Notes: generated from the sequence alone by a model not told the origin. Positions 19,194-27,400 are shown, counted from the first letter of the stretch. The stretch: 64,000 nt of DNA from Flavobacterium oncorhynchi (GCF_002217355.1 NZ_MUHA01000006.1:131443-195442), one strand, 5' to 3'. A program made the numbers and translations.

Positions 19194-20297
19194 TTAATTT
19201 ATTCCGTTCCACCATTGTTTAAATTCTTGTTTTTCGTTTTTTAATTCCACTATTTCTCCAATTAAAGGCGTAATTAATGGAAGTGGTTTTTCATGTAAAC
19301 GATTCAATTCGGTTACTTTTTTCAAAGGCTCGTCCCAAGCGTGAAGTGCCAATGCAAATTTTGAAGAATGAACAGGGAAAACTCTTTTTGCTTTTAAATC
19401 GTGCATTGCTTTTATAACATCTTCGGGCATATTATGAATGTATTTCCAGTTTTTATTGTATTGACCGTTGTCGATTAAAGCAATGTCAAAAGGACCAAAT
19501 TTTTGACCAATTTCAGCAAAATGAGAATCGTAACCACTGTCGCCGCCCAGATATATTTTGAAATCGTTGGTTTCAAGAACAAAAGAAGTCCAAAGAGTAT
19601 TGCAGCGTGTAAAACTTCGACCAGAAAAATGTCGAGATGGCGTGGTGTGAAGTATTAAGTTCTCATCAAGTTCTATTTTTTCATACCAGTCTTTCTCAAT
19701 AATATTTTCTTTCTCAAATCCCCAAAATTCAAAATGCGAACCTACGCCAAGTGCTGTAATTACTTTTCTTGTTTTTGCTTTTAATTTTAGAATGGTTTCG
19801 TAGTCTAAATGATCGTAATGATCGTGCGTAATCAATAAATAATCAATTTCCGGCAGATCGTCAACAGTATAAACATCTGTTCCTTTAAAAGCTTTTGTTG
19901 TGCCCGAAATAGGAGAGGCGTTTCCGCTGAAAACGGGATCTATTAAAAAACGTTTTCCTTCTAATTGAATAAAATAGGAGGAATGTCCAAACCATGCTAA
20001 TACATCTTGATTAACTGGAATTTCGTGCAAATTAGTCTTAATAGAAGGAATTAAATCAGCAGGGATTTTTCGTTCTACTTTTTTGAAGAAGAATTCATAA
20101 GAAACTGAAAAGTAATTTGCTCCTTCGGCTAGATCCGGCGTAAAGTTTTGATTTTCGAATTTTCCATTTTTATATTGTGGAGATTTCTGTATTAAAGCCA
20201 GTCTTTCGCCCGAAGGCTTTTTTCCAAATTTTGGATGCCGTAAAAAATTATAGGCTATAAGTACTAGTACGAAAAGTAAAATTAGGAATGTAACCAT
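19194..20297 (-). CDS. MBL-fold hydrolase, NAPE-PLD/UlaG-like, membrane-anchored
   Basis: 367 residues. An N-terminal hydrophobic helix at 2-18 (VTFLILLFVLVLIAYNF) probably anchors the enzyme. The metal-binding motif HDHYDHLD is at 158-165, with later ligands in SRHFSGR, GGDSGY and FPVHSSKF. The AWFGHSSYFIQLEGKRFLIDPVF strand before it is typical of Beta-lactamase_2 domain members such as UlaG and the phospholipase NAPE-PLD. A phosphodiesterase or lactonase role is possible. The exact substrate is not shown. It is the probable first gene of a short transcript with two GNAT genes. Confidence 0.9.
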   Translation of the reverse strand: MVTFLILLFVLVLIAYNFLRHPKFGKKPSGERLALIQKSPQYKNGKFENQNFTPDLAEGANYFSVSYEFFFKKVERKIPADLIPSIKTNLHEIPVNQDVLAWFGHSSYFIQLEGKRFLIDPVFSGNASPISGTTKAFKGTDVYTVDDLPEIDYLLITHDHYDHLDYETILKLKAKTRKVITALGVGSHFEFWGFEKENIIEKDWYEKIELDENLILHTTPSRHFSGRSFTRCNTLWTSFVLETNDFKIYLGGDSGYDSHFAEIGQKFGPFDIALIDNGQYNKNWKYIHNMPEDVIKAMHDLKAKRVFPVHSSKFALALHAWDEPLKKVTELNRLHEKPLPLITPLIGEIVELKNEKQEFKQWWNGIN

Positions 20298-20336
20298 TTT
20301 TTAAGAATTGTGGTATTTGTTGGTTAGGAAATAAAT

Positions 20337-20588
20337 TTATGATAGAATCTTCATTATATAGTTAAAAACTAAGGTTATGGCAATAATAAATACTAACAAT
20401 AAACTTGAATAAAGTCTGATATTTGGAAAACCATTATAATCTTTCGATTCCTTGAGATGCAGGTATATTTTTTTTCGTCTATAAAAACAATAAACAAAAG
20501 TTATAATAATAAATACAAAAACGATACTCTCAAATACAAAACGATCATTGAGATGCTGCGAGCTATTTTCGGGTAAAACGGGACTCAT
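20337..20588 (-). CDS. Small two-helix membrane protein
   Basis: 83 residues, not recognised. Two hydrophobic helices at about 20-36 (SIVFVFIIITFVYCFY) and 60-78 (LLLVFIIAITLVFNYIM) are separated by a basic, charged loop (RRKKIYLHLKESKD). The stop of the upstream DUF1801 gene is only 3 bp before this start, and codon use looks ordinary for the region. The gene is therefore likely real and translated with its neighbour. No function can be proposed. Confidence 0.65.
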   Translation of the reverse strand: MSPVLPENSSQHLNDRFVFESIVFVFIIITFVYCFYRRKKIYLHLKESKDYNGFPNIRLYSSLLLVFIIAITLVFNYIMKILS

Positions 20589-20591
20589 TTT

Positions 20592-21011
20592 TTATTTTGC
20601 TGGATATAAATTCTGTACTTCTTTAATCGAAAGTAAAATTATTTTTTTTAAGATTTCAACATCAATATCACTTAGTTTTTTGATGTAAATACAAGCTTTT
20701 GATGATTTATGTTTTCCTAGTTTTGCAAGTTCCTTTTCGGTGCTTTCAGATAAATAGAAGTAAACTGTGGTTGCAGCTTTTCTTGGAGAAAAAGCAGCCA
20801 AAGGAGCATCGCCTTCATGTCCGCTCGCATATTTATAATGATATGATCCAAACCCAATTATACTTGGTCCCCACATTTTAGGTTCAAAACCGGTTATTTC
20901 CTTCATTATTTTAATAAGCTCAAAAGCATCATTTCTTTTTGCTTCATCTTCGACCGTGTTTATAAAATCAGTAACGCTGCTTTGAGTTTCTGTAGTTTTA
21001 TTTTTTGCCAT
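20592..21011 (-). CDS. DUF1801 domain protein
   Basis: 139 residues, the second DUF1801 member in the window. Key stretch: VTDFINTVEDEAKRNDAFELIKIM, PKMWGPSIIGFGSYHYKYASG, DAPLAAFSPRKAATTVYF and KSSKACIYIKKLSDIDVEIL. It differs strongly from the 16247 copy and belongs to the longer subtype with the GFGSYHY motif, so it is not a recent duplicate. The function is unknown. It is followed after 3 bp by a small membrane protein gene. Confidence 0.9.
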   Translation of the reverse strand: MAKNKTTETQSSVTDFINTVEDEAKRNDAFELIKIMKEITGFEPKMWGPSIIGFGSYHYKYASGHEGDAPLAAFSPRKAATTVYFYLSESTEKELAKLGKHKSSKACIYIKKLSDIDVEILKKIILLSIKEVQNLYPAK

Positions 21012-21081
21012 TGTTTTTTTTTTTGAATTCTATTTTCAGTATCAGTTTAATGATTTACTTAAAACTGCAACTGTAAGCGAG

Positions 21082-21450
21082 TTAAAACATTCCATTTTCG
21101 TTAATTGTTTCTGTGGGAATTGATTGACCTAAATCCCATAATTCTATAATTTTATCAGCTTTGAATTTTAAAATATGAACTACTGCGAAACCTATGTCTA
21201 TTGGGGTTTGTTTTAAATGTGAATGTACTGCAACTAACTTTTCGTCTTCTAAAATATGATGAATTTTAAAAATTTTGTTAGGGTTTGTCCTTGCCGATTC
21301 TTCCATTGCCAGCATTAAAGTGTCGGCATCACCTTTGAAATAAGCATTGTGATGTTTAAATTTTTTGCCCACATAAAGCCGAAATGCTTCGTGTGAGTGA
21401 CCGCCAGCCGCAAGTTTTAAAAAATTTTGCGCAATTTCTTTCCTAGTCAT
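21082..21450 (-). CDS. SnoaL-like / NTF2-fold protein
   Basis: 122 residues with a SnoaL-like polyketide-cyclase fold: a helical start (TRKEIAQNFLKLAAGGHSHEAFRLYVG) followed by HHNAYFKGDADTLMLAM, KIHHILEDEKLVAVHSHLKQ, VVHILKFKADKIIELWDLGQ and a terminal polar tail. This fold serves as a ligand pocket or enzyme core in many unrelated settings, so no reaction is assigned. It is a single gene with about 70-80 bp on either side. Confidence 0.87.
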   Translation of the reverse strand: MTRKEIAQNFLKLAAGGHSHEAFRLYVGKKFKHHNAYFKGDADTLMLAMEESARTNPNKIFKIHHILEDEKLVAVHSHLKQTPIDIGFAVVHILKFKADKIIELWDLGQSIPTETINENGMF

Positions 21451-21529
21451 GATATTGTGATTAACAGCTAACTAAGTTATGAAATTTAGAAGGATTTAAA
21501 GAAAATAGAAACGGAATTTAGAGAGTGTA

Positions 21530-21745
21530 CTATAATTTTTCAGGTTTTATCTGGCTGAGGTCGATGTCTAGTTTTGTAAATTCGGTTAAGCCCAAATCTG
21601 TAATATAGAAATGTTTATCAGCTGGATTCTTTTTTGCAATCCAGCCTTTTTCTGCAAAAGTTACGGCAAGCAGCTGACCAAGTTTTCCGCCAATATGTTC
21701 GTAGCACATTTTGGCGGGTTTTGTTTGAGTTGATTTCTCATCCAT
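21530..21745 (-). CDS. Small protein resembling the C-terminal half of ArsR-family regulators
   Basis: 71 residues from the ATG at 21745. The frame is open to 21859 but would then overlap the next gene by over 100 bp. The sequence AKMCYEHIGGKLGQLLAVTFAEKGWIAKK...FYITDLGLTEFTKLDIDL matches the region after the winged helix in many ArsR-like repressors, where a (A/R)xCYDHLxGxLG motif is common. The DNA-binding half is absent. It may be a stand-alone derivative or the remnant of a longer regulator; no upstream in-frame HTH is visible. It lies 11 bp after a membrane protein gene, so the two may be co-transcribed. I regard it as moderately likely to be a real gene. Confidence 0.55.
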   Translation of the reverse strand: MDEKSTQTKPAKMCYEHIGGKLGQLLAVTFAEKGWIAKKNPADKHFYITDLGLTEFTKLDIDLSQIKPEKL

Positions 21746-21756
21746 TTTTTTCAAAT

Positions 21757-22170
21757 TTAGGATTTCTTTGCAACTAACTTTAATGCCAAATAGGTCATTG
21801 GGATATAAGCAAAAACTAAATCGACAATTGTAAACCATATTGGAGACGGTAAAGAACAAACGCTTACAATTCCTCCTAATAAAAAGAAACCTCCTATAAC
21901 TAAGGCTAGTTTTGTTTTATGATTCGCAGCGATTAAGGCTGTTGTTAATGCACCGGCAAACGTTCCGAGAGCGTGCGCCAGGAAAGGAAATAGAAAATGT
22001 TTGGGTTCAAATAAATGCATGGTGGCTTGCAAACCTTCCATTGTTGTATTGTCTGCTCCATTTGGAGGCGGAATTATGGAACCGCTGACTAAAATAATAC
22101 TCATATTAACAACACTTCCAACAAAAAGGCCGGCAATAACGGCAAGTATATTTCTTAAGATAGGATTCAT
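21757..22170 (-). CDS. Small membrane protein, four helices, unknown
   Basis: 137 residues. About four hydrophobic helices: 5-32, 62-84, 86-106 and 111-131. Between the first two is a polar loop with PPPNGADNTTMEGLQATMHLFEPKHF. I recall similar hypothetical proteins in Bacteroidota but no named family. It lies 33 bp downstream of an SRPBCC gene and 11 bp upstream of the ArsR-tail gene. An operon of ligand-binding SRPBCC protein, membrane protein and regulator fragment is possible but unproven. Confidence 0.8.
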   Translation of the reverse strand: MNPILRNILAVIAGLFVGSVVNMSIILVSGSIIPPPNGADNTTMEGLQATMHLFEPKHFLFPFLAHALGTFAGALTTALIAANHKTKLALVIGGFFLLGGIVSVCSLPSPIWFTIVDLVFAYIPMTYLALKLVAKKS

Positions 22171-22203
22171 AGATTCTGGTTTTGTATCACGAATTTATGA
22201 AAT

Positions 22204-22689
22204 TTATTTAGATGATAGTTTCTTTTCGTTTTCGGTTTGTGGTTTTCCAGCTGCATTGGGTTCGCCTTTGCCTGTTATGATTAACTTTTTTAAGCTGTTT
22301 TGTATATAATTTGTCCAAGCATCTTGGCAGATTTCAAAACATTCGTATTCTGGAACTAAACCAAAATGGGTAAAACGGAGTTCTGTTTTTCCATTTTTTT
22401 CTGAAATTTCAAAAGTAGGTTTTGTGTTTGTCCATTCCGTTTTATCTTCTGTGAATTTAAAGTAGTTTTTCTCAATCAGCCAAACTATTTTTTGATTTGG
22501 AATAACTTCAATTAATTTTACTTTGCAGCGATGAATATCTTCAAAATGATAATCAAATTCATCATTTAATTGTGCTGTGTTTCCTTCAATTTCCTGCGAC
22601 CACCAATTGCGAACGTTGGTAACGGCATTAAAAACTTCTTCTGGAGATTGATCGACTGCTATTGTTGTGGTAAAATCTGCTGCACTCAT
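22204..22689 (-). CDS. SRPBCC domain protein
   Basis: 161 residues, START/Bet v1 fold of the AHSA1-like type: FTTTIAVDQSPEEVFNAVTNVRNWWSQEIEGNT, LIEVIPNQKIVWLIE, KNGKTELRFTHFGLVPEYECFE and a final helix WTNYIQNSLKKLI with a Lys-rich tail. Many such proteins are encoded beside ArsR repressors; here an ArsR-tail fragment is two genes downstream. Ligand unknown. It differs from the 16883 SRPBCC protein in almost every position. Confidence 0.9.
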   Translation of the reverse strand: MSAADFTTTIAVDQSPEEVFNAVTNVRNWWSQEIEGNTAQLNDEFDYHFEDIHRCKVKLIEVIPNQKIVWLIEKNYFKFTEDKTEWTNTKPTFEISEKNGKTELRFTHFGLVPEYECFEICQDAWTNYIQNSLKKLIITGKGEPNAAGKPQTENEKKLSSK

Positions 22690-22815
22690 AATTATTAATT
22701 TTTAAAAAGTTGAACATCAAAGTTATTGTTTAAAAATCAATATGTTAGGGTGTTTAAAAGACATTTTTAAGGGGTGTTTCAGACAGAGAGGATCTCGATT
22801 TTAGATTTTGGTGTT

Positions 22816-23301
22816 TTAGATTTTTGAAAGTATTTCTGTTTGCTTTTTTCTAATCAGCCCAATTAATAAGTTGATAATGTATATGGGTATTCCAATAAAA
22901 GTAATTACTAATAATTCCAGAACTAAAGTCGAGTTTATTAATTGATAATCACTCAAGAATGTAGGGAATTCAGATTTTTGCAGAAAGATCATACTATAAA
23001 TTAAAGCAAGCCAGTAAATTACAAAACTCCCAATAAAAATTAGGGAATGAAGTATAGTTAAAGATTTTACAAGCTGTTTTTTAAATACTTTTTGAACAAG
23101 CCAATAGCCAAATCCCATTGTAAAGTAGCAAATAAATAAAAAGATAGTACTGTCAAAATTACGTACTACGTAATAAGTATCGTGAATATTGATATCTAGA
23201 TTAGCCGTTGGATCATCGTTATTCTGAATGAATCCGATAATTAAAATGAGCAGTGCAACGATCCAAAATATATGATAGACTTTTATTTTATTGAGATTCA
23301 T
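22816..23301 (-). CDS. Membrane protein with a cytochrome oxidase-like HDTYYVV motif
   Basis: 161 residues with four hydrophobic helices at about 9-24, 50-68, 82-104 and 122-148. Residues 38-44 (IHDTYYV) within LDINIHDTYYVVRNFDS resemble the heme-copper oxidase subunit I segment HLHDTYFVVAHFHYV. The histidines that bind heme and CuB in that segment are not conserved after the YYVV. I see no further oxidase motifs, so this may be a divergent single-segment relative or coincidence. It is a monocistron between unrelated genes. Confidence 0.75.
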   Translation of the reverse strand: MNLNKIKVYHIFWIVALLILIIGFIQNNDDPTANLDINIHDTYYVVRNFDSTIFLFICYFTMGFGYWLVQKVFKKQLVKSLTILHSLIFIGSFVIYWLALIYSMIFLQKSEFPTFLSDYQLINSTLVLELLVITFIGIPIYIINLLIGLIRKKQTEILSKI

Positions 23302-23324
23302 GGTTCTTGGTTGATAGTTTTTTG

Positions 23325-23765
23325 CTAATATTTTGTTGTTAATGATTTATTTAACTCAAATAAAATATAAGTTCCGTTTTCAGATTGTCCCTTTCTTTTT
23401 TCGATGAAGCCTTTTCTTTTATAAAAGTCAACGGCTTTTAGATTATTTTCTAAACACTTTAAAGCGAGCGGGAAATTGGTTTTGGAAACTGCGGCTTCTA
23501 ATAGTTTAGTGGCGATACCTTTATTTTGATATTTATGGTGAATGTATAAATGATGCACAAAATTAGTAGGTGTCCAGATTGAAATAAAACCAATGGGAAT
23601 ATCTTCCTGCAGAGCCGTTAAAATTAATTCGCCTTGTGTATATTTTTCGAAATCGTCTAATTGAAAATCCGATGTGTTAAGCCATGTGAACGTTAGTTTT
23701 CTTTCTTCTAAAAATAGAATTTTTAATGCTTTATAATCTTTATTTCGAGCTTCTATTATTTTCAT
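23325..23765 (-). CDS. GNAT N-acetyltransferase
   Basis: 146 residues, third GNAT gene in the run. The acetyl-CoA site is HHLYIHHKYQNKGIATKLLEA (QNKGIATKLL pattern), followed by ALKCLENNLKAVDFYKRKGF, the classic N-xx-A-xxFYxKxGF strand-helix pair. Substrate unknown. It lies 23 bp downstream of the four-helix membrane protein gene start region's neighbour and 20 bp upstream of the DUF4919 gene stop, so it may be transcribed with DUF4919. Confidence 0.9.
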   Translation of the reverse strand: MKIIEARNKDYKALKILFLEERKLTFTWLNTSDFQLDDFEKYTQGELILTALQEDIPIGFISIWTPTNFVHHLYIHHKYQNKGIATKLLEAAVSKTNFPLALKCLENNLKAVDFYKRKGFIEKRKGQSENGTYILFELNKSLTTKY

Positions 23766-23785
23766 TCAATTATAAAATTATGCTT

Positions 23786-24466
23786 TTACCTCAAAACTTT
23801 AGATTCATTTTCGAGCATTTTTTCGATATTAAAATAGATGCCGTCAACTTGATATTTGCCTTTCTCGAAGCTTAAATAATCACAATGATCTACTAAAGAT
23901 TGTGATTTACTTTCTAGTTCGAAAACATTAAGCAGTACATATTCATGCTCAACAAGAAGAACATGAAATCCTGTCTCACATTGTTTTCCGTCGCCCGAAG
24001 ATAAAATAGCATTCATAATATTGTGAAATTTAAAAGAAGCGATTTTTGAATTTACTTCATCGCCTTTTAAGTGATAAGTATAAGCTAGAAGATTGAGCTG
24101 TCTGAGATCAAATGGAAATTCGCTTAAACTATTGTTGATTAGTTTGATAATTTCATCGTAATCTTTGTTTTCCAGTTTTTCTTTACCATAAATTTCATTT
24201 AGTTTTTTTTCATTTGGCGATTTCCAAAAAGCATTGTATTTGGGCTGAAAAACGTAACCAAAATACAAATGGTTGAAATCGTCGTGTGTTAGTAAAGTAT
24301 CGTTTTTTACTAATCGCTCTATTAATTGAGGATAATAAAATGTTGATTTTTTATCTTGAATTTCTTTTTCAATTGTCTTGTAATCTGGAATTTTGAAACC
24401 TTGATCTTGAGCAGCAGCTTTTGTTCCTAATACTAAAACGGCAAATAAAATTAATTTTTTTATCAT
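23786..24466 (-). CDS. DUF4919 family secreted protein
   Basis: 226 residues from the ATG at 24466. The frame starts at 24487, but the later start gives a clean signal peptide (MIKKLILFAVLVLGTKAAAQ). The body shows the DUF4919 pattern: IPDYKTIEKEIQDKKSTFYYPQLIERL, THDDFNHLYFGYVFQPKYNAFW and LNLLAYTYHLKGDEVNSKIASFKFHNIMNAILSSGDGKQ. Its C-terminus is not a sorting signal. The function of DUF4919 is unknown. Export to the periplasm is inferred from the signal peptide. It lies just downstream of a 206-bp spacer. Confidence 0.85.
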   Translation of the reverse strand: MIKKLILFAVLVLGTKAAAQDQGFKIPDYKTIEKEIQDKKSTFYYPQLIERLVKNDTLLTHDDFNHLYFGYVFQPKYNAFWKSPNEKKLNEIYGKEKLENKDYDEIIKLINNSLSEFPFDLRQLNLLAYTYHLKGDEVNSKIASFKFHNIMNAILSSGDGKQCETGFHVLLVEHEYVLLNVFELESKSQSLVDHCDYLSFEKGKYQVDGIYFNIEKMLENESKVLR

Positions 24467-24637
24467 GATTTGAGATTTAGATTTCATTATTTAATTTGAT
24501 CTTTTCAAGGTTGAGTATAGATTGCGTGTTTTGGTTTTTTATTTCAATGCTTTTTATAAAAATAAATAGATTTGGAAGGCAATTCTTAAAAATCAAATAA
24601 AAGAAAAAAACGGTAGATAAGCCGAATATATCCTAAA

Positions 24638-24669
24638 AAAATCTGATCTGTTTACACGGATCAGATTTT
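24638..24669 (-). terminator. Terminator of the DUF1254 gene
   Basis: 13-bp stem with one mismatch (24638-24650 with 24657-24669), built on AAAATCTGATC/GATCAGATTTT, 6-nt loop, 25 bp after the DUF1254 stop on the minus strand. Confidence 0.75.
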
Positions 24670-24693
24670 GACCTTAGAATATTTTAGTTTTCG

Positions 24694-26142
24694 TTATTTA
24701 ACTTTTTCTAAATCAGTTAATTTCCAGCTTTGATCACCTAAGGCAGGTGTTGGGCCGTAAAAACGTGCTAATATTTCGAACTTGCCTTTAGGATCTGTTG
24801 GCACCCAATTTGATTCACCGCTTGCAGGCGGAGCTGGACCAAAGTATAAATCGACAGAACCGTCACTATTCGTTTTTAATCCTGGACTTTGCGACGAACG
24901 TCCTGCACGTTTTTGGTTTCGAATAAAGGTGTGCGTGTCTCTATTATAAACTGTCATTGACCAGTATTGTTTTACAGGAACATTGGCAGGAACATTTACT
25001 TTGTAAGTGCTATTGCCATCAAGTGGATTGCCATCTTTGTCTACAATCTGCATTAAGTAAAATTGTGATTCACCAAGATGTTTAGCGCTAAAAAAAGCGA
25101 TCATGTAACAAACGGCTCTATTGTCGATAGGATAAATTTCTGAGATTGAGTATTGGCTTTTTACGCTTTTAATATTGTCTTCATCTGCAGGAAAAAACCA
25201 ATGTGTGTCTTTGTAAAAAGGAGGCGTTATTTCGTAATTATATAAAAGCCATTCTTTAGCTGTTTTTACGGCTTGTGTTAGAATTTCTTTAGTGCGGGCG
25301 TCAGGAGCAAAAGATTTCCCTCTTTGAATACCTAATGTTTTTAAAGGATCAATCATTACACGATCTCTTGTAAGCCAAGGTTCTGTTTGTACAATTGAAT
25401 TTAATGTTTCATAAAAAGTATGGTCATACCGAATGTTTGAGTCGTACACATTATTACTCGCATCGATAAAAACAGTTGTTGGATTTTTTGAAGCTTCGCT
25501 GAGCGGATAAACTTTAATGCGTTTGGAGTAAGCTACTGCCGCAGCAACATCGGCAGCACTGCCGCTTTTTAATACAGAGCGCAAAAGGGCATAGCCTCTG
25601 TAAGTATCAGATTGCAAAGGGATATAACCTGCTGGTATTTTGCTTTTATCATAACCAGGAGGTAAAAATAGATATTTTCCGCCCTTTCCTTTATCAACTC
25701 CTCCGGGACCAACATCTTCAATTGCATTTTGCCAGTAGGTCATTACGCTGCCATTAAAAACGCCATTGTCTGCTGGTGGAATTTCTAATACAACAGGACC
25801 TACTTTTTCTGTATTGAAAAAAGGCATTAAATAAATTACATCAGGATTTGGGGTAAGAGTTTGATTTTTCCAATCTAACAGTTTTGGCCAAATAGCAACT
25901 TGATTGTAATTACCGTTTATCTTTGCAAGAGCATCGTACATCAATTGAAAATTAACTGCCGGCATTCCCCATACTGCAGCTTCAACTGCGCGTTGATACA
26001 AAATTTGTTCTTTAATATTTGCAGGTTTAAATTCAGTTCCAGCTGTATTTGAATTGTCGCTTTTATCTGCATTATTGGTTTGATTATTATTGCAGGCTGT
26101 CAGGAGAAATACTGACAAAAAAGAAAGAAGGATTTTTTTCAT
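24694..26142 (-). CDS. DUF1254/DUF1214 lipoprotein
   Basis: 482 residues. The N-terminus MKKILLSFLSVFLLTACNNN carries a lipobox (LTAC), so it is a lipoprotein in a periplasmic or outer-membrane location. Residues of about 45-190 form DUF1254 (YQRAVEAAVWGMPAVNFQLMYDAL, NPDVIYLMPFFNTEKVGPVVLEIPP). The C-terminal third is DUF1214 (FYLMQIVDKDGNPLDGNSTYKVNVPANVPVKQYWSMTVYN, and DGSVDLYFGPAPP...NWVPT). The family resembles a valine-tRNA-ligase-like or sugar-transferase-like fold in predictions, but no activity is established. It has its own terminator and a long upstream spacer, so it stands alone. Confidence 0.92.
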   Translation of the reverse strand: MKKILLSFLSVFLLTACNNNQTNNADKSDNSNTAGTEFKPANIKEQILYQRAVEAAVWGMPAVNFQLMYDALAKINGNYNQVAIWPKLLDWKNQTLTPNPDVIYLMPFFNTEKVGPVVLEIPPADNGVFNGSVMTYWQNAIEDVGPGGVDKGKGGKYLFLPPGYDKSKIPAGYIPLQSDTYRGYALLRSVLKSGSAADVAAAVAYSKRIKVYPLSEASKNPTTVFIDASNNVYDSNIRYDHTFYETLNSIVQTEPWLTRDRVMIDPLKTLGIQRGKSFAPDARTKEILTQAVKTAKEWLLYNYEITPPFYKDTHWFFPADEDNIKSVKSQYSISEIYPIDNRAVCYMIAFFSAKHLGESQFYLMQIVDKDGNPLDGNSTYKVNVPANVPVKQYWSMTVYNRDTHTFIRNQKRAGRSSQSPGLKTNSDGSVDLYFGPAPPASGESNWVPTDPKGKFEILARFYGPTPALGDQSWKLTDLEKVK

Positions 26143-26525
26143 AACATTAATTTATTTAGTGGATATAAATTTTATTATTTTAATTTTTCAACATCCTGTA
26201 GATTATTCTTTGCCAAAACCGACTCTAAAAAAACTTAGAAGTTGAAAATAATCTTTCTGCTTAATATTTATAAGAAATCTATATTTCTTATGAAAGGGTA
26301 ATTTATTAATCTAATGAGCGCATTATTTGTTTCGAGGCTTTTTTGAATTAAATTTAGTGTTAAAATTATGAAAAAAAAGTATAGATAAGTGATTTTCTTA
26401 AATAATGATGCTAAAAATCAACTGTTTATGTTTGAGGGCTGCTGCTGAGTAGTGATTGTAAGCAGATCTAGTTTCTAATAAAAAATCCGATTGGTTTATA
26501 CCAATCGGATTTTAGATGTTTTTTA
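26143..26525. other. 383-bp spacer between DUF1254 and DUF2314 genes
   Basis: It contains the terminator of the DUF2314 gene (26482-26513) and a near-perfect palindrome TAAGAAAT-ctat-ATTTCTTA at 26271-26290, about 130 bp upstream of the DUF1254 start. No ORF or RNA is visible. The palindrome could be an operator. Confidence 0.5.
26482..26513 (-). terminator. Terminator of the DUF2314-ankyrin gene
   Basis: Perfect 13-bp stem (AAAATCCGATTGG, 26482-26494, with 26501-26513), 6-nt loop, directly after the stop at 26526 on the minus strand. The core ATCCGATT is reused at 27365-27400 and 44840-44873. Confidence 0.8.
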
Positions 26526-27272
26526 TTATAATAAAGGAATTAAATGTTCCCAGTTCAGTTGTTTTGCAAAATCAAGCGGGGTTTTGCCGTTGTTGGTTTT
26601 GGCTGTAGTATCTGCTCCAGATTTTAGCAAAACTTCAACTGAGGTTTTATTTCCTGCAATTGTTTCGAGATGAAGAAAAGTATAACCTAATTCATCCTTT
26701 GAGGTAAGTTCTTTGGGATTGTTTTTTAGAAAATCAACAAGACTGTCTTTCATGTTTTTGCTCATCGGATGTTCTATAAGATTTTCGGGTTTTTCTTTTT
26801 GATCTGAAACAACTTGAATATCGTCGAAATCTCCAAATTCTAAGCCCCAAGCTTTGTCGTGTTCTTTTCTTTCTTCTTCATCCATTTCTGAACGCATTGC
26901 GTGTATCGTAAAGGCTCCGTAGGTTTTACCTTGAATAGCAAATAACCAATCGCTTATTTGATTGACTGGTATTTGTACTTCGTCTCCGTTGTTTACATTA
27001 GTTAACTCATCAGGTTGATTTACTAAAACGCCATAAATAGTATCGCCGTCAAAATTGATATCGTTAATCCACATATGTTCGACTAGAATTTCACCATCTA
27101 TTTCCTGAGTAAAAGCCAATTTTACACAAGCAACATCAAGTCCGGGAACTATTCGACGGTATTCCCACGATAATTCTCTCCAGAAATATTTAAACGTTTC
27201 TTGTGCTTTTTTGTGTGCTTCGATCATTCTTGGATTTTCTCCGTCGGCAAAGAATATTGGTGTATTTTCCAT
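26526..27272 (-). CDS. DUF2314 domain fused to ankyrin repeats
   Basis: 248 residues. The first 160 residues resemble DUF2314: FFADGENPRMIEAHKKAQETFKYFWREL, VACVKLAFTQEIDGEILVEHMWINDI, GDTIYGVLVNQPDELTNVNNGDEVQIPVNQISDWLFAIQGKTYGAFTIHAM. The last 75 residues are ankyrin repeats (DELGYTFLHLETIAGNKTSVEVLLKSGADTTAKTNNGKTPLDFAKQ) starting near residue 190. The fusion links a domain often found in immunity or self-protection-like settings with a protein-interaction module; what it binds is unknown. It is monocistronic. Confidence 0.82.
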   Translation of the reverse strand: MENTPIFFADGENPRMIEAHKKAQETFKYFWRELSWEYRRIVPGLDVACVKLAFTQEIDGEILVEHMWINDINFDGDTIYGVLVNQPDELTNVNNGDEVQIPVNQISDWLFAIQGKTYGAFTIHAMRSEMDEEERKEHDKAWGLEFGDFDDIQVVSDQKEKPENLIEHPMSKNMKDSLVDFLKNNPKELTSKDELGYTFLHLETIAGNKTSVEVLLKSGADTTAKTNNGKTPLDFAKQLNWEHLIPLL

Positions 27273-27364
27273 TCTGTATTATTTTAATTTTAATTGCAGG
27301 CTGTATTTATATTTTAACTCCAAGATAAAAAAAATCTTATAAACGGCTTAAATTTTAACAATAA

Positions 27365-27400
27365 AAAAATCCGATTTGCTTTCACAAACCGGACTTTTTT
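27365..27400 (-). terminator. Terminator of the dihydrolipoyl dehydrogenase gene
   Basis: Stem AAAAATCCGATTTG (27365-27378) with CAAACCGGACTTTTTT (27385-27400). The two differences from exact complementarity are G:U-compatible. It follows the lpd stop by about 50 bp. Confidence 0.7.

Noticed and set aside
21746..21859. Longer start for the ArsR-tail protein
   Set aside because: It would overlap the downstream end of the membrane protein gene by over 100 bp and adds residues with no ArsR similarity.
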